Shown piece by piece: positions 23,740-32,298 of a stretch of 64,000 nucleotides of DNA. The notes below the pieces were generated by a model. That model was not told the DNA's origin and did not search any database. It saw nothing but the letters and a program-made list of their open reading frames with translations. Position 1 is the first letter of the stretch, and each line of letters starts with the position of its first letter. The stretch is taken from positions 59,485 to 123,484 of the forward strand of contig NZ_BLIG01000046.1 in the NCBI RefSeq assembly GCF_009811415.1. The letters run 5' to 3'. A program made the translations under genes and the position numbers. The stretch is from Alteromonas sp. KUL106. GTDB lineage: Bacteria > Pseudomonadota > Gammaproteobacteria > Enterobacterales > Alteromonadaceae.

Positions 23740-24895
23740 AGCTGCTCGCCAGGGTAGCCAATTTTGATGAATAGCGCTGTTTTTCTTGTTCGTTAGGCGA
23801 GTGGGTAACCGCACGCTTGAGATAGCGCTGGGCTTCACTAATATCTCCTAATTCGTGAAACGCTTTTGCCATACCAAATAGTATTTCATGACGACTGTTG
23901 TCTAGTTTGAGACCACGTTCGTAATGACTTATTGCTAACTCAACATCGCCGGAATCAAAGGCCTGCTCACCTAAAATATAGTGATAGAAAGGGTTGTTTT
24001 TACGCTTCGCTTCCACCATTTGCGTAATACGAGACGCTTCATCATCTCTGTCTTGATAAGTATAAAGAATAGATAAGTTCTCCCACGCGGTTAGATGATC
24101 GTCGTTGAGCGCCAGCGCATGTTTGTAGGCTATCTCAGCTTGGTCATATTCATCAACCATGCGGTAAAGAACGCCTAAATTTACCCAGCTCTGCTGCAAT
24201 TCCGGCGATAGCTTTGCTGCTGCACGAAAATAACTATAAGCTCGCGTATATCTGTTGGCCACTAACGCATCGGCCCCCTTATTGTTGTAGTACATAGATA
24301 TCACCTTGTTCATAGACACGGCTTTTCTCGGAAAATAATTTCGTATCATCTGAGGGTCGAAATCCACATCAGCCCACGTCCCGCCAACAGCCGCTATCAC
24401 CCCGTCGTTGGGCACTGATATTCGCAAATTAATATGCCCATTAAGCAGACTATATCCCTCTCGACGAGTCCAGTATTCGGGAATATCTACTTCGTAGAAC
24501 GTCGCATTGAGACCTACATGGTCAGCAAGCGCATAGGTCATTATTGATAACGAAAGACAATTTGCTGCACGATTATTAAAGGTGGTATCTGCGTTAGTGT
24601 TAGCACTGTTTCGATAAAACATACCGCGGTCTGCATGGTCGAAAATTGCCTTTACCAAGCCTTTTACGTTTTTCTTTAAAAGGCTTTTCTCGAAAACCGC
24701 TTTTTCTGCAAATCGTTGTGCTTCTTCACCTAAAAAGAAGATCTCTTCCGGTGTTTCGACGGGGAACAAACGATAAGTAGGAAACAGACTATCGTTCAAT
24801 AACGGGGGGGCAGTGTCTGCTGTTGGTGTGTCAGTAGACTTACATGCGCCTACAGCAAAACAGAACATTGCTATGGCTATAACTCGAGCATTCAT
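23738..24895 (-). CDS. Lipoprotein with transglutaminase-like domain and TPR repeats
   Basis: Start ATG 24895 chosen because AAAGGTG lies about 8 bases upstream; an in-frame GTG is 9 bases further out. The protein has 385 residues. Its signal peptide ends in a lipobox (AVGAC), so it is probably lipid-anchored. Residues about 60-190 read as a transglutaminase-like fold, with Cys in RAANCLSLS, His in NGHINLRI and Asp in DVDFDP in the expected order. Four to five TPRs follow (for example SWVNLGVLYRMVDEYDQAEI, then HYILGEQAFDSGDVELAISH). This pairing fits a periplasmic peptidase-like or scaffold role; the substrate is unknown. Confidence 0.8.
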   Translation of the reverse strand: MNARVIAIAMFCFAVGACKSTDTPTADTAPPLLNDSLFPTYRLFPVETPEEIFFLGEEAQRFAEKAVFEKSLLKKNVKGLVKAIFDHADRGMFYRNSANTNADTTFNNRAANCLSLSIMTYALADHVGLNATFYEVDIPEYWTRREGYSLLNGHINLRISVPNDGVIAAVGGTWADVDFDPQMIRNYFPRKAVSMNKVISMYYNNKGADALVANRYTRAYSYFRAAAKLSPELQQSWVNLGVLYRMVDEYDQAEIAYKHALALNDDHLTAWENLSILYTYQDRDDEASRITQMVEAKRKNNPFYHYILGEQAFDSGDVELAISHYERGLKLDNSRHEILFGMAKAFHELGDISEAQRYLKRAVTHSPNEQEKQRYSSKLATLASS

Positions 24896-25181
24896 TACAG
24901 GCACCTTTGTTGTGTACTCGATACAATAAGTATAGCCGCCCGCGTTAATTTTACATTTTATTTACATCTCGATTTTGTATTGATTCACCGCAAAACTTCA
25001 TTAATCCACGTTTCCATTGCCGATGACGTCTCGTTCAAGGTTAAGGAAAGTTAATCATCAAATATTTCATTTTTACCGTAACCATTAACACTTCAGTAAC
25101 GCTCGATAACTGAATGGTGCGGTAAGTAAGTCGAGAGCCAATAAATTCGTTGTAAATTTTTAATCATGTATAGGAAATAGT

Positions 25182-25688
25182 ATGAAAAAATTAATGAGTG
25201 CGTTTGTTGTTATGCTTTTTAGCGCTTCTGTATTCGCTGGGCATCACAAAGATACCGAAAAAATGGACATAGTAGATACTGCTGCTGGAAATAGCATGTT
25301 CTCTACCCTAGTCACCGCAGTGAAGTCTGCTGACCTCGTATCAACCTTGAAAGGCGATGGCCCGTTTACGGTGTTTGCACCCACTGATGAAGCATTCGCA
25401 GCACTCCCCGCTGGGACCATCGATATGCTTTTGAAGCCAGAAAATAAGCAGACGCTTGTTAAGATACTTACCTATCATGTGGTAGCAGGTAAAGTAACGG
25501 CAGAAGACGTATCAACGCTTTCTTCTGCGACGACGGTAGAAGGAAGCGATGTGAAGGTTTCAAGTGGTATGGGTCATGTCATGATCAACAATGCGAAGGT
25601 GGTCAAGGCCGATATTATGACGAGCAATGGCGTAATTCATGTTATCGACACCGTGCTATTGCCCGCAGACGTCGCTGCTGCGCTCTAA
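25182..25688 (+). CDS. Secreted fasciclin-domain protein
   Basis: A 168-residue protein: signal peptide (MKKLMSAFVVMLFSASVFAG) and one FAS1 domain. FAS1 motifs: FTVFAPTDEAFAALP (H1 box), KILTYHVVAGK, and VIHVIDTVLLP (H2 box). FAS1 proteins of this size are periplasmic or secreted, sometimes in adhesion or matrix. AGGAAAT precedes the ATG. It is a single gene with a hairpin behind. Confidence 0.93.
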   Translation: MKKLMSAFVVMLFSASVFAGHHKDTEKMDIVDTAAGNSMFSTLVTAVKSADLVSTLKGDGPFTVFAPTDEAFAALPAGTIDMLLKPENKQTLVKILTYHVVAGKVTAEDVSTLSSATTVEGSDVKVSSGMGHVMINNAKVVKADIMTSNGVIHVIDTVLLPADVAAAL

Positions 25689-25700
25689 TAATCAATAACT

Positions 25701-25730
25701 AACGAAGCACTGATACGTCAGTGCTTTCGT
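25701..25730 (+). terminator. Terminator-like hairpin after the fasciclin gene
   Basis: GCACTGA (25707-25713) pairs with TCAGTGC (25718-25724), extended by AACGAA/TTCGTT. The T-tract is short. Confidence 0.55.
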
Positions 25731-25836
25731 TTAAAAAACCCGATCCTACCTCTCATACCTCACGTACATATTCTCGCTTTAAACGCTAAAACCAACCTTT
25801 AACCTTACTTCTTAATTATTATGAAACGGAGTTCTT

Positions 25837-26256
25837 ATGTTTTCAGTGTATAGCTATAGTATTGCGGGTCTACTCGTGATTTGTTTGACCGTCTTTATTC
25901 AAAATATCGTCGCAGCAGTCGCGCACAGAAAACAGTCAACTTATGTTCCGGGTAAAGTAAGCGAAGAATTAAGTCACGACAGTTTTGTTTTTAGAAGTCA
26001 TAGAACCTTTCATAATTCTTTAGAAAACGTCCATCAATTTACCCTTCCGGCTTTATTTTGTATGTTTTTGGGTGCATCTACCGGCATATTAGCCGCGCTT
26101 ATTTGGGTATATGCACTATGCCGAATTATTCATATGGCACTTTACTATGCTATTGCGACTGAAAAGAATCCGAGTCCAAGAAGCTATTTCTATATGCTTG
26201 GCGTTATTTGTAATGTCGCTGTTTTCATTCTCGCATTTTCTCAATTGTTTGCGTAA
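25837..26256 (+). CDS. MAPEG-family membrane protein
   Basis: A 139-residue protein with four hydrophobic segments. RTFHNSLENVHQFTLPALF is the MAPEG signature (N, E and the following helix), and YALCRIIHMALYYAIA is the second conserved block. MAPEG proteins are small inner-membrane proteins related to eukaryotic glutathione-dependent enzymes; bacterial members are largely uncharacterised. GGAG precedes the ATG. Confidence 0.85.
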   Translation: MFSVYSYSIAGLLVICLTVFIQNIVAAVAHRKQSTYVPGKVSEELSHDSFVFRSHRTFHNSLENVHQFTLPALFCMFLGASTGILAALIWVYALCRIIHMALYYAIATEKNPSPRSYFYMLGVICNVAVFILAFSQLFA

Positions 26257-26378
26257 ATCCACGCCGATAATTTGGCAACTAGCGAAATGTTAAAATATTC
26301 AACTTATGATTAATCCACAATTGACGATGACAGGAGTAATGTGTGCAGTAGAGGGTTAACCTTCACGTAGGAGTGAAT

Positions 26379-27320
26379 GTGTATATTGAACGGGTTGGCG
26401 ATCGTACTTTAGATGACTGCAAAGTATTGATTGTCGACGACCAAGCGAGCAGCAGGCTTGTGCTTGAAACATTACTTGAAGATATCGTATCTTGCATTTC
26501 CGTTAATTCGGGACAAGAAGCCATTGATTACTGTAAGTTTCGCACACCCGACTTAATCTTAATGGACGTTTCTATGCCCGGATTAGATGGTCATGAAACA
26601 ACCGCGCTGTTAAGAAAAAAACCTTCGCTTGCAAACATTCCTATTATATTTGTCACCTCCTCTAGTACCGATGAAGAAGAGAGTAGATGCTGGAATTCAG
26701 GGTGCGTAGACTTCGTTATGAAGCCGGTGAACGCGTGTACCTTGCGCAATCGGGTTAAGTCACACCTCAACCATAAGTTAAGGTATGATTTACTTGAAAA
26801 GCTTATTTATATCGACAAGCTAACCGGTGCGTATAACCGACATTACCTTGATGACTACCTTCCAAGGCTCGTAAAAGACGGGCTTCGCAACGTTTGTCCC
26901 CTTTCCTTGATCATTTTCGATGTGGATTATTTCAAATTATACAACGATATGTACGGCCATTTAGATGGTGATAGCTGTCTGTGGAAAGTGAGTAAGACCA
27001 TTAGTGAAGCATTGCTAAGGCCCATGGATAAGCTTGTAAGAATTGGAGGAGAAGAATTTCTGGTGATTCTGCCTAATACAGATTTAGAGGGCGCTAAATT
27101 AGTAACAGAAAGGTTACTCACCACTATTTACGATCTAAATTTGCCCCATGCAGCATCCGAATACGAACGCGTTACATTGAGCGCAGGGTTAGCGGTTAAA
27201 AATGCAGATGACAACAAAACCATCGACTACGTGATGCTAGAAGCAGACAAAAATTTATACTTAGCAAAAACCTCTGGCCGAAACCAATTGAAAATGCCGG
27301 CTTTAACGAAAAGCTCATAA
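26379..27320 (+). CDS. Response regulator with diguanylate cyclase (REC-GGDEF)
   Basis: Start chosen at GTG 26379, 5 bases after AGGAG; a GTG two codons earlier overlaps that ribosome-binding site. The protein has about 313 residues. The receiver domain (about 15-130) has the phospho-acceptor Asp in LILMDVSMPG and the conserved Lys in DFVMKPVN. The GGDEF domain (about 150-310) has the active motif GGEEF and the substrate loop DVDYFKLYNDMYGH, so it should make cyclic di-GMP (WspR/PleD-like). No RxxD inhibitory site was noted. The cognate kinase is not adjacent. Confidence 0.93.
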   Translation: MYIERVGDRTLDDCKVLIVDDQASSRLVLETLLEDIVSCISVNSGQEAIDYCKFRTPDLILMDVSMPGLDGHETTALLRKKPSLANIPIIFVTSSSTDEEESRCWNSGCVDFVMKPVNACTLRNRVKSHLNHKLRYDLLEKLIYIDKLTGAYNRHYLDDYLPRLVKDGLRNVCPLSLIIFDVDYFKLYNDMYGHLDGDSCLWKVSKTISEALLRPMDKLVRIGGEEFLVILPNTDLEGAKLVTERLLTTIYDLNLPHAASEYERVTLSAGLAVKNADDNKTIDYVMLEADKNLYLAKTSGRNQLKMPALTKSS

Positions 27321-27407
27321 GTCCTTGTATTTTTTTTGTTACCCGCCAAGCCCGATTAAAACGACAGACAAATCGGTAGCGAAACGTATGGTAACGCTCA
27401 ACAAGCT

Positions 27408-28088
27408 TTAGCCTAGCTGATACTTCCCCACCGCTTTAGTATGTAAAAGCGCCTCCAAAGAATCGTCTGGAGTAATACCTAATTCATTCAATTGTGCAAA
27501 AAATAACTGCAAAGTCGCCAACGCGTCATCTAATGCGTTGTGGGCCGGAAATGCAGGTAAATCTAAACGCTGTCGGCATACAGTCAGCGTCGCACTATTA
27601 TTCGGTAGCACCTGATGTTGCTTATTTAACTGGTACAACGCCAGTTGCAAGGTATCAATATACGTAATCTCTATTTGAGGAAGTTGGCATCGCTTAAACG
27701 CACTGTTCAATGCCATGAGATCGAGCCTCGCGTTATGGAACAACAAAATATGTTTATCGCACAGCCGCAACAGCGCTGTCAGCCCGTCTTTTAAATCCTC
27801 ACCTTCTGACAAAATATCTTGCGTCAATCCATGAATAACGGGGCTTTGCCCCAAGTCAGCGTTCGTTTTAATAATGTGATAGCCGCCAGAAGAAAGTGAA
27901 ATTCGCCCGGCTTTACCCACCACATAACCAATTGAAGTTATTTGCGATGTGGAAGCATCTAAAGACGTGAGTTCTAAGTCCAAGGCCGCAAAAGAGGTAT
28001 CGCGAACACGCTTGCTTCGTAGGTCATGTCTAAACTTATTTCTGCCGAACATTGCCGATGCAAAAGCCTGAATACATTGTTTCATCAT
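27408..28088 (-). CDS. DnaQ-like DEDDh 3'-5' exonuclease
   Basis: A 226-residue protein with the three exonuclease motifs: Exo I ALDLELTSLD (DxE), Exo II HNARLDLMALN, and Exo III HNALDDALATLQLF (H-x4-D). It resembles stand-alone DNA polymerase III epsilon-like exonucleases, not the polymerase proofreading subunit itself. It starts 5 bases after the nucleotidyltransferase part of the broken cNMP/CBS gene, so the two are one operon. This pairing is common beside acetate-uptake genes in marine gammaproteobacteria (from memory). Confidence 0.88.
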   Translation of the reverse strand: MMKQCIQAFASAMFGRNKFRHDLRSKRVRDTSFAALDLELTSLDASTSQITSIGYVVGKAGRISLSSGGYHIIKTNADLGQSPVIHGLTQDILSEGEDLKDGLTALLRLCDKHILLFHNARLDLMALNSAFKRCQLPQIEITYIDTLQLALYQLNKQHQVLPNNSATLTVCRQRLDLPAFPAHNALDDALATLQLFFAQLNELGITPDDSLEALLHTKAVGKYQLG

Positions 28089-28093
28089 CGCAA

Positions 28094-28921
28094 TCAGCTT
28101 ATACCACCAGAAAATTTCATCACCATGGCTTGATTAGTACGATCAATCGCTTTAAAGGCCGCCTTTAACTGGTGCTTTTCTATCGAAGATAGCATTGATA
28201 CGGATACTCTGTTATCCGTCACTTTATTATCTAACTGATGACGCCAGCGCAAACGATTTAAGAAAAGCCAGATATCTCTAAGATTAGCCGCATCTCGCTT
28301 AGAAAGCTGAGAGCTTGAAGACAGCGCTTCTAGACGAGCGAGCGTGTTAGGCAGCAATATGCCGTCTGCAAGCGCATAGATTCGGGCAATATTATTAATC
28401 AGTGCGACTGCTCGGGTTTTAAGATCGATCACATCCTTTTCCTTACGCTTGTCGTTTTTAGCTTTTTCGTAAATAAACTTCTGAAACATCGATAATGGAA
28501 CCGAGATCTCATTACTGTGCCTGGCTAATGCGGCCAAAAACATCTTTTGCTGCATTAAAGGCGCTCTGCGCTTTTGTAATTGCTTAAACAAACTGACATC
28601 ACCAGCCGCACATCGAACATCTAAGAAAATATTGAAGTGCATAATGGCATCTTTTGTAGGCGCTTTGACCCATTGCTTGGCCTCTTCTACCGCCTCTTCC
28701 AGCGACAAACGAAGCGCAGGATTACTGGCCATGATGTTGCCATCACACAATTTTATACCGCATTTTGCTAGTCCGTTACAGACATACTCAGCCATTGCAG
28801 CAAAGTAGTCTGCCTGGGACTGAGAAGGGCGATTCGCGAGCAACAAACCGTTATCTTGATCAGATCCCATGGTTTGATCTTCCCGAGCCTGAGAACCATA
28901 AACCAACCAGGCAAACATCAT
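28094..28921 (-). CDS. Fragment: DUF294 nucleotidyltransferase-like part
   Basis: A 275-codon frame starting MMFAWLVYGSQARED. The nucleotidyltransferase motif GSQAREDQTMGSDQDNGLLL (GS...DxD) is intact, as is the C-terminal DUF294_C helical region (LKTRAVALINNIARIYAL). It could be reinitiated, because its ATG lies 13 bases after the stop codon of the upstream frame, but no strong ribosome-binding site is seen. Related GlnD-type domains transfer nucleotides to proteins; the target of this family is unknown. Confidence 0.85.
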   Translation of the reverse strand: MMFAWLVYGSQAREDQTMGSDQDNGLLLANRPSQSQADYFAAMAEYVCNGLAKCGIKLCDGNIMASNPALRLSLEEAVEEAKQWVKAPTKDAIMHFNIFLDVRCAAGDVSLFKQLQKRRAPLMQQKMFLAALARHSNEISVPLSMFQKFIYEKAKNDKRKEKDVIDLKTRAVALINNIARIYALADGILLPNTLARLEALSSSSQLSKRDAANLRDIWLFLNRLRWRHQLDNKVTDNRVSVSMLSSIEKHQLKAAFKAIDRTNQAMVMKFSGGIS

Positions 28922-28934
28922 CGGCGCTTTACCG

Positions 28935-29963
28935 TTACTCTGCTGGAAAAAACCGACTCTGCTGGAAAAAACCGATCAACTTTCGGGTCATAATGTCTGT
29001 TGCCTGAGACAAGATTTTACCCGCAATATCGTAATCGCCCGCTTTTTTGGCGTGCGCTGAGAAATAGTGGGGTAGTTGCCAAGAAAGCCGGGTTAACTCA
29101 TACAAACTTTCTGCTTTACTCAATTCGCCAATAATGAAAAGCACGTTCCCTCGTTGGTGACGAATAATATCACTTGCTGTAATCATCCCTAATGGCACAA
29201 GCGATTGATGATCGATAACGGGCAAATGATGGATATTTCGTTCGGTCATTAGTGCTAACGCATCAAATAATGTTCGGTTTCCCGTTATTTGTGCAGGGTT
29301 AGGCGTCATTATGCGGTCAACCGATAACGACGTATCTAAAGAGGTGGCAACCACTCTAGACCGAAGATCTCGGTCGGTGACAATACCAATAAGTTTATCT
29401 TCATTCGTGACAAGTAGTGACGACACCTTTTTATTTGTCATCAGCTGCGCTGCCGCAGATATAGAGGTGCCTTGCGCCACTGAAACAGGCGATTTTTCTA
29501 TAACGTCCCGAAGACCTTTATATAACCACATTGAGTTGGTATCAGAGATTGCATGATTTTGCAGGGCGTTATTTCGAAGCCCATCAAAGAAATGGTGTAT
29601 CGCCGTTTCTTCCAGTAATGGTTCAATCGCTGATGCATCAAAACGATACACTAACCCCGGACTATCCACACTAACGCTTAATGGAAAGGACCGTTTTTCT
29701 ATAATACTCGTATAGCCGAAGTAATCCCCTTCACTTAAATGGCGTAGAGGAGCATCCGAATCTTGCACAGAAAATTGACCACTTTGAATTAAAAAAAGTG
29801 CTGGGTAGCCTTGCTGGAGTTCACCTACGTTATCAGCCGTAACGTAAATCAGTTCTGCGTGTTTCACTAACTGGAGCTTCTGATCGCTATCGAGCGTGTC
29901 GAATGGCGCCGACGTATCAAGAAAATCTTCAACTTGTTTAGCTATTGCAGTCATGGGCTTCAT
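28935..29963 (-). CDS. Fragment: cNMP-binding and CBS-pair part
   Basis: A 342-codon frame. A cyclic-nucleotide-binding-like domain (about residues 15-135, with LSEGDYFGYTSIIEKRSFPL) is followed by two CBS motifs (about 160-280; LLVTNEDKLIGIVTDRDLRS and HLPVIDHQSLVPLGMITASD). The last six codons (RFFPAE) come from the duplicated 19-mer and end in a premature TAA at 28935-28937. ATG 29954 is an alternative start. It follows actP after 102 bases that hold a terminator. Confidence 0.85.
   Translation of the reverse strand: MKPMTAIAKQVEDFLDTSAPFDTLDSDQKLQLVKHAELIYVTADNVGELQQGYPALFLIQSGQFSVQDSDAPLRHLSEGDYFGYTSIIEKRSFPLSVSVDSPGLVYRFDASAIEPLLEETAIHHFFDGLRNNALQNHAISDTNSMWLYKGLRDVIEKSPVSVAQGTSISAAAQLMTNKKVSSLLVTNEDKLIGIVTDRDLRSRVVATSLDTSLSVDRIMTPNPAQITGNRTLFDALALMTERNIHHLPVIDHQSLVPLGMITASDIIRHQRGNVLFIIGELSKAESLYELTRLSWQLPHYFSAHAKKAGDYDIAGKILSQATDIMTRKLIGFFQQSRFFPAE
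28938..28975. repeat. Perfect 19-bp tandem direct repeat inside a gene
   Basis: CTCTGCTGGAAAAAACCGA occurs twice head-to-tail with no mismatch (28938-28956, 28957-28975). One copy belongs to the gene; the other shifts the frame. Confidence 0.97.
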
Positions 29964-29994
29964 CCAATAGTGGGAATTGTTATACCAAAAGAAA

Positions 29995-30030
29995 AAACCA
30001 ACCTACTCACTTTCGCCAATAGGTTGGTTT
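29995..30030 (-). terminator. Terminator after actP
   Basis: AAACCAACCT (29995-30004) pairs with AGGTTGGTTT (30021-30030). On the minus strand a T-run follows. It stands between actP and the cNMP/CBS gene, so the latter needs read-through or its own promoter. Confidence 0.8.
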
Positions 30031-30065
30031 CATTTAGCTATCGCCTATCTTAAGGCTGCGTCAGG

Positions 30066-31772
30066 TTAGTGAGCTGAAGCTTCTCCTGCGCCTTTTGGAT
30101 AGCGAATACTTTCAACTAGCTCTTGGATTTCTTCAGGCGCTTCATCGGTCGCTTTGAACACAAGGAAAGCCACGATAAAGTTAACCATCATACCCAAAGT
30201 ACCGATACCTTCAGGTGAGATACCGAACCACCAGTTGTCAGGCGTATTAGCCGCGGGGTTTACAAATTTGAAGTAAATAATGTAAGCCGCCGTAAACGCT
30301 ATACCTGAAATCATCCCCGCAATTGCACCTTTATCATTCATTCGCTTGCTAAAGATACCCATAATAATAGCAGGGAAGAAACTGGAAGCCGCTAAGCCGA
30401 AGGCAAAAGCCACCACCTGCGCTACGAAGCCGGGCGGATTGATACCGAAGTAGCCTGCGATAACAATTGCGACCCCCGCTGCAAGCCGTGCATACATAAG
30501 CTCCGCTTTATCAGTGATGTTAGGCATAAAGTTTCGCTTCAACAAATCGTGTGACACCGATGTTGAAATAACCAGCAGTAAGCCCGCAGATGTGGACAGG
30601 GCTGCTGCCACACCACCGGCTGCCACCAGCGCTATTACCCATGCGGGTAGGTTCGCAATTTCTGGGTTGGCTAATACCATGATGTCGCGGTCAACCTTCA
30701 TCTCGTTGCGTTCATCACCCGAATAGAACATCTTGCCATCGCCATTTTTGTCTTCAAAAACGATAAGCCCGGTTTGTTCCCAATTTTTAATCCACGACGG
30801 CGCTTCTTCATAGCTTGTACCCGTCATCTCTGAACCATTGATGGTTTCAATCATGTTTACGCGAGCGAATGCCGCAAGCGAAGGTGCTGTGGTATACAAG
30901 ATTGCGATGAATGCCAATGCATAACCAGCAGATTTACGCGCATCATGAACTTTAGGTACAGTGAAAAAGCGAACAATGACGTGAGGAAGACCAGCAGTCC
31001 CTACCATCAGCGCGAACGTAATAAAGAATACGTCTATGGTACTTTTTGTACCTGATGTGTATTCGTTAAAACCAAGTTCGACGGACAAATTGTCGAGTTT
31101 TTGCAGCATGTGCATCCCCGAACCATCTGCAAGGGTAGCCCCAAATCCGGTTTGCGGCAGAATGTGACCTGTGACCATCATAGAGATGAATACCGCGGGT
31201 ACGATATAGGCGAAAATCATGACGCAGTATTGCGCGACCTGGGTATAGGTAATACCTTTCATGCCGCCAAGCACAGTGTAGAAGAACACAATAACCATAC
31301 CGATTACTACGCCTGCTACAATATCGACTTCTAAGAAGCGACTGAATACAACCCCTACACCACGCATCTGGCCAGCGACATAGGTGAAGCAAACAAAGAT
31401 TGCACAGAATACGGCAACCGTACGTGCAGTTTGTGAGTAGTAACGGTCACCAATAAAATCAGGCACCGTGAATTTACCGAATTTACGTAGGTAAGGCGCT
31501 AAACACAGCGCTAATAGCACATAGCCGCCCGTCCATCCCATCAGGTAAACGGCGCCGTCATAACCCATAAACGAGATGAGACCTGCCATCGAAATAAACG
31601 ATGCTGCCGACATCCAATCTGCTGCAGTAGCCATACCATTCATGACTGGAGGTACGCCGCCACCAGCAACATAGAAATCGTTTGTCGAGCCTGCGCGAGC
31701 CCAAATTGCAATTGCGATGTAGAGCGCAAATGACGCGCCAACAATAATAAACGTTAACATTTGAACGTCCAT
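30066..31772 (-). CDS. actP: Cation/acetate symporter (ActP-like SLC5 sodium:solute symporter)
   Basis: A 568-residue protein with about 13 transmembrane helices. The SSS family features are clear: FYVAGGGVPPVMNGMATAAD near the start, WMSAASFISMAGL, and the sodium-site region ALSTSAGLLLVISTSVSHDL. With the preceding DUF4212 protein it matches the two-gene acetate/monocarboxylate uptake unit found next to acs in Vibrio and Shewanella relatives. An insertion around residues 300-370 contains a soluble, Asp-rich loop (EDKNGDGKMFYSGDERN). It starts 3 bases after the DUF4212 gene. Confidence 0.92.
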   Translation of the reverse strand: MDVQMLTFIIVGASFALYIAIAIWARAGSTNDFYVAGGGVPPVMNGMATAADWMSAASFISMAGLISFMGYDGAVYLMGWTGGYVLLALCLAPYLRKFGKFTVPDFIGDRYYSQTARTVAVFCAIFVCFTYVAGQMRGVGVVFSRFLEVDIVAGVVIGMVIVFFYTVLGGMKGITYTQVAQYCVMIFAYIVPAVFISMMVTGHILPQTGFGATLADGSGMHMLQKLDNLSVELGFNEYTSGTKSTIDVFFITFALMVGTAGLPHVIVRFFTVPKVHDARKSAGYALAFIAILYTTAPSLAAFARVNMIETINGSEMTGTSYEEAPSWIKNWEQTGLIVFEDKNGDGKMFYSGDERNEMKVDRDIMVLANPEIANLPAWVIALVAAGGVAAALSTSAGLLLVISTSVSHDLLKRNFMPNITDKAELMYARLAAGVAIVIAGYFGINPPGFVAQVVAFAFGLAASSFFPAIIMGIFSKRMNDKGAIAGMISGIAFTAAYIIYFKFVNPAANTPDNWWFGISPEGIGTLGMMVNFIVAFLVFKATDEAPEEIQELVESIRYPKGAGEASAH

Positions 31773-31775
31773 GAT

Positions 31776-32042
31776 TTACTCCTCATCTACGCCGTAGCGT
31801 TTGTCCATGGCGTTCATCTTCGCCATGTAGACAAAGATCAATGCAACAAATACGTAAATAGAGCCCTGTTGTGCAAACCAGAAGCCTAATTTAAAGCCAA
31901 AAAATTGGATTTCATTTAAGATATCGACAAAGATAATGCCGGCGCCAAATGATACGATAAACCAAATGACTAAGAGCTTAGCGAGTAGAGCGAGGTTTTC
32001 GCTCCAATACGCTCTCTTATCATCTTCGTTTCTAAATGCCAT
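31776..32042 (-). CDS. DUF4212 small membrane protein, symporter partner
   Basis: An 88-residue protein with two transmembrane helices (about 20-42 and 50-75) and charged ends (MAFRNEDDKRAYW...). Proteins of this family always precede the SSS symporter gene in this type of acetate-transport operon and probably act as a small subunit. The gene is first in the operon. Its upstream region, shared with the divergent crbS, has a candidate CrbR box. Confidence 0.9.
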   Translation of the reverse strand: MAFRNEDDKRAYWSENLALLAKLLVIWFIVSFGAGIIFVDILNEIQFFGFKLGFWFAQQGSIYVFVALIFVYMAKMNAMDKRYGVDEE

Positions 32043-32220
32043 AGTTTCACCCTCACACCAGGTTAATTGATTGTTATGATTTTACATATTCCTAACGCCC
32101 GGCTTTACTCACGTTGTTGCTGCTAAAATAGCGATTCCCCGAAGATCATCACAAGCAGCAAAGTCAAGCATTTAGGAGGCTGGGTATTACTCTAGACCTG
32201 GAAGGTGAAATTCAAAATGA

Positions 32221-32230
32221 GACCATGGTC
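32221..32230. promoter_or_regulatory. Candidate CrbR box between DUF4212-actP and crbS
   Basis: GACCATGGTC, a perfect palindrome, lies within CAAAATGAG-GACC-type context. CAAAATGAGAC..TGGTC.TAG (32213-32234) is also found at 42809-42830 upstream of acs. It sits about 180 bases before DUF4212 and 70 before crbS. Confidence 0.6.
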
Positions 32231-32298
32231 GTAGGTAGACTATTGTCGAAATGATTATAATAACAACAATATTGTTAAAACCACGTTAAAGGAATCTT

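Larger units (their letters stand above)
28094..29963 (-). pseudogene. cNMP-binding/CBS/nucleotidyltransferase (DUF294) gene split by a 19-bp tandem duplication
   Basis: Two reading frames together encode one family-standard protein. The first (28935-29963) has a cyclic-nucleotide-binding domain and two CBS domains; the second (28094-28921) has the DUF294 nucleotidyltransferase-like domain and its C-terminal partner. Between them the 19-mer at 28938-28956 is exactly repeated at 28957-28975. Nineteen bases shift the frame. Removing one copy joins the frames without a stop, reading GFFQQS-NGKAP-MMFAWLV, and restores a protein of about 616 residues. The mutation could be a real lesion, a reversible switch, or an assembly artefact. 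Confidence 0.9.
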
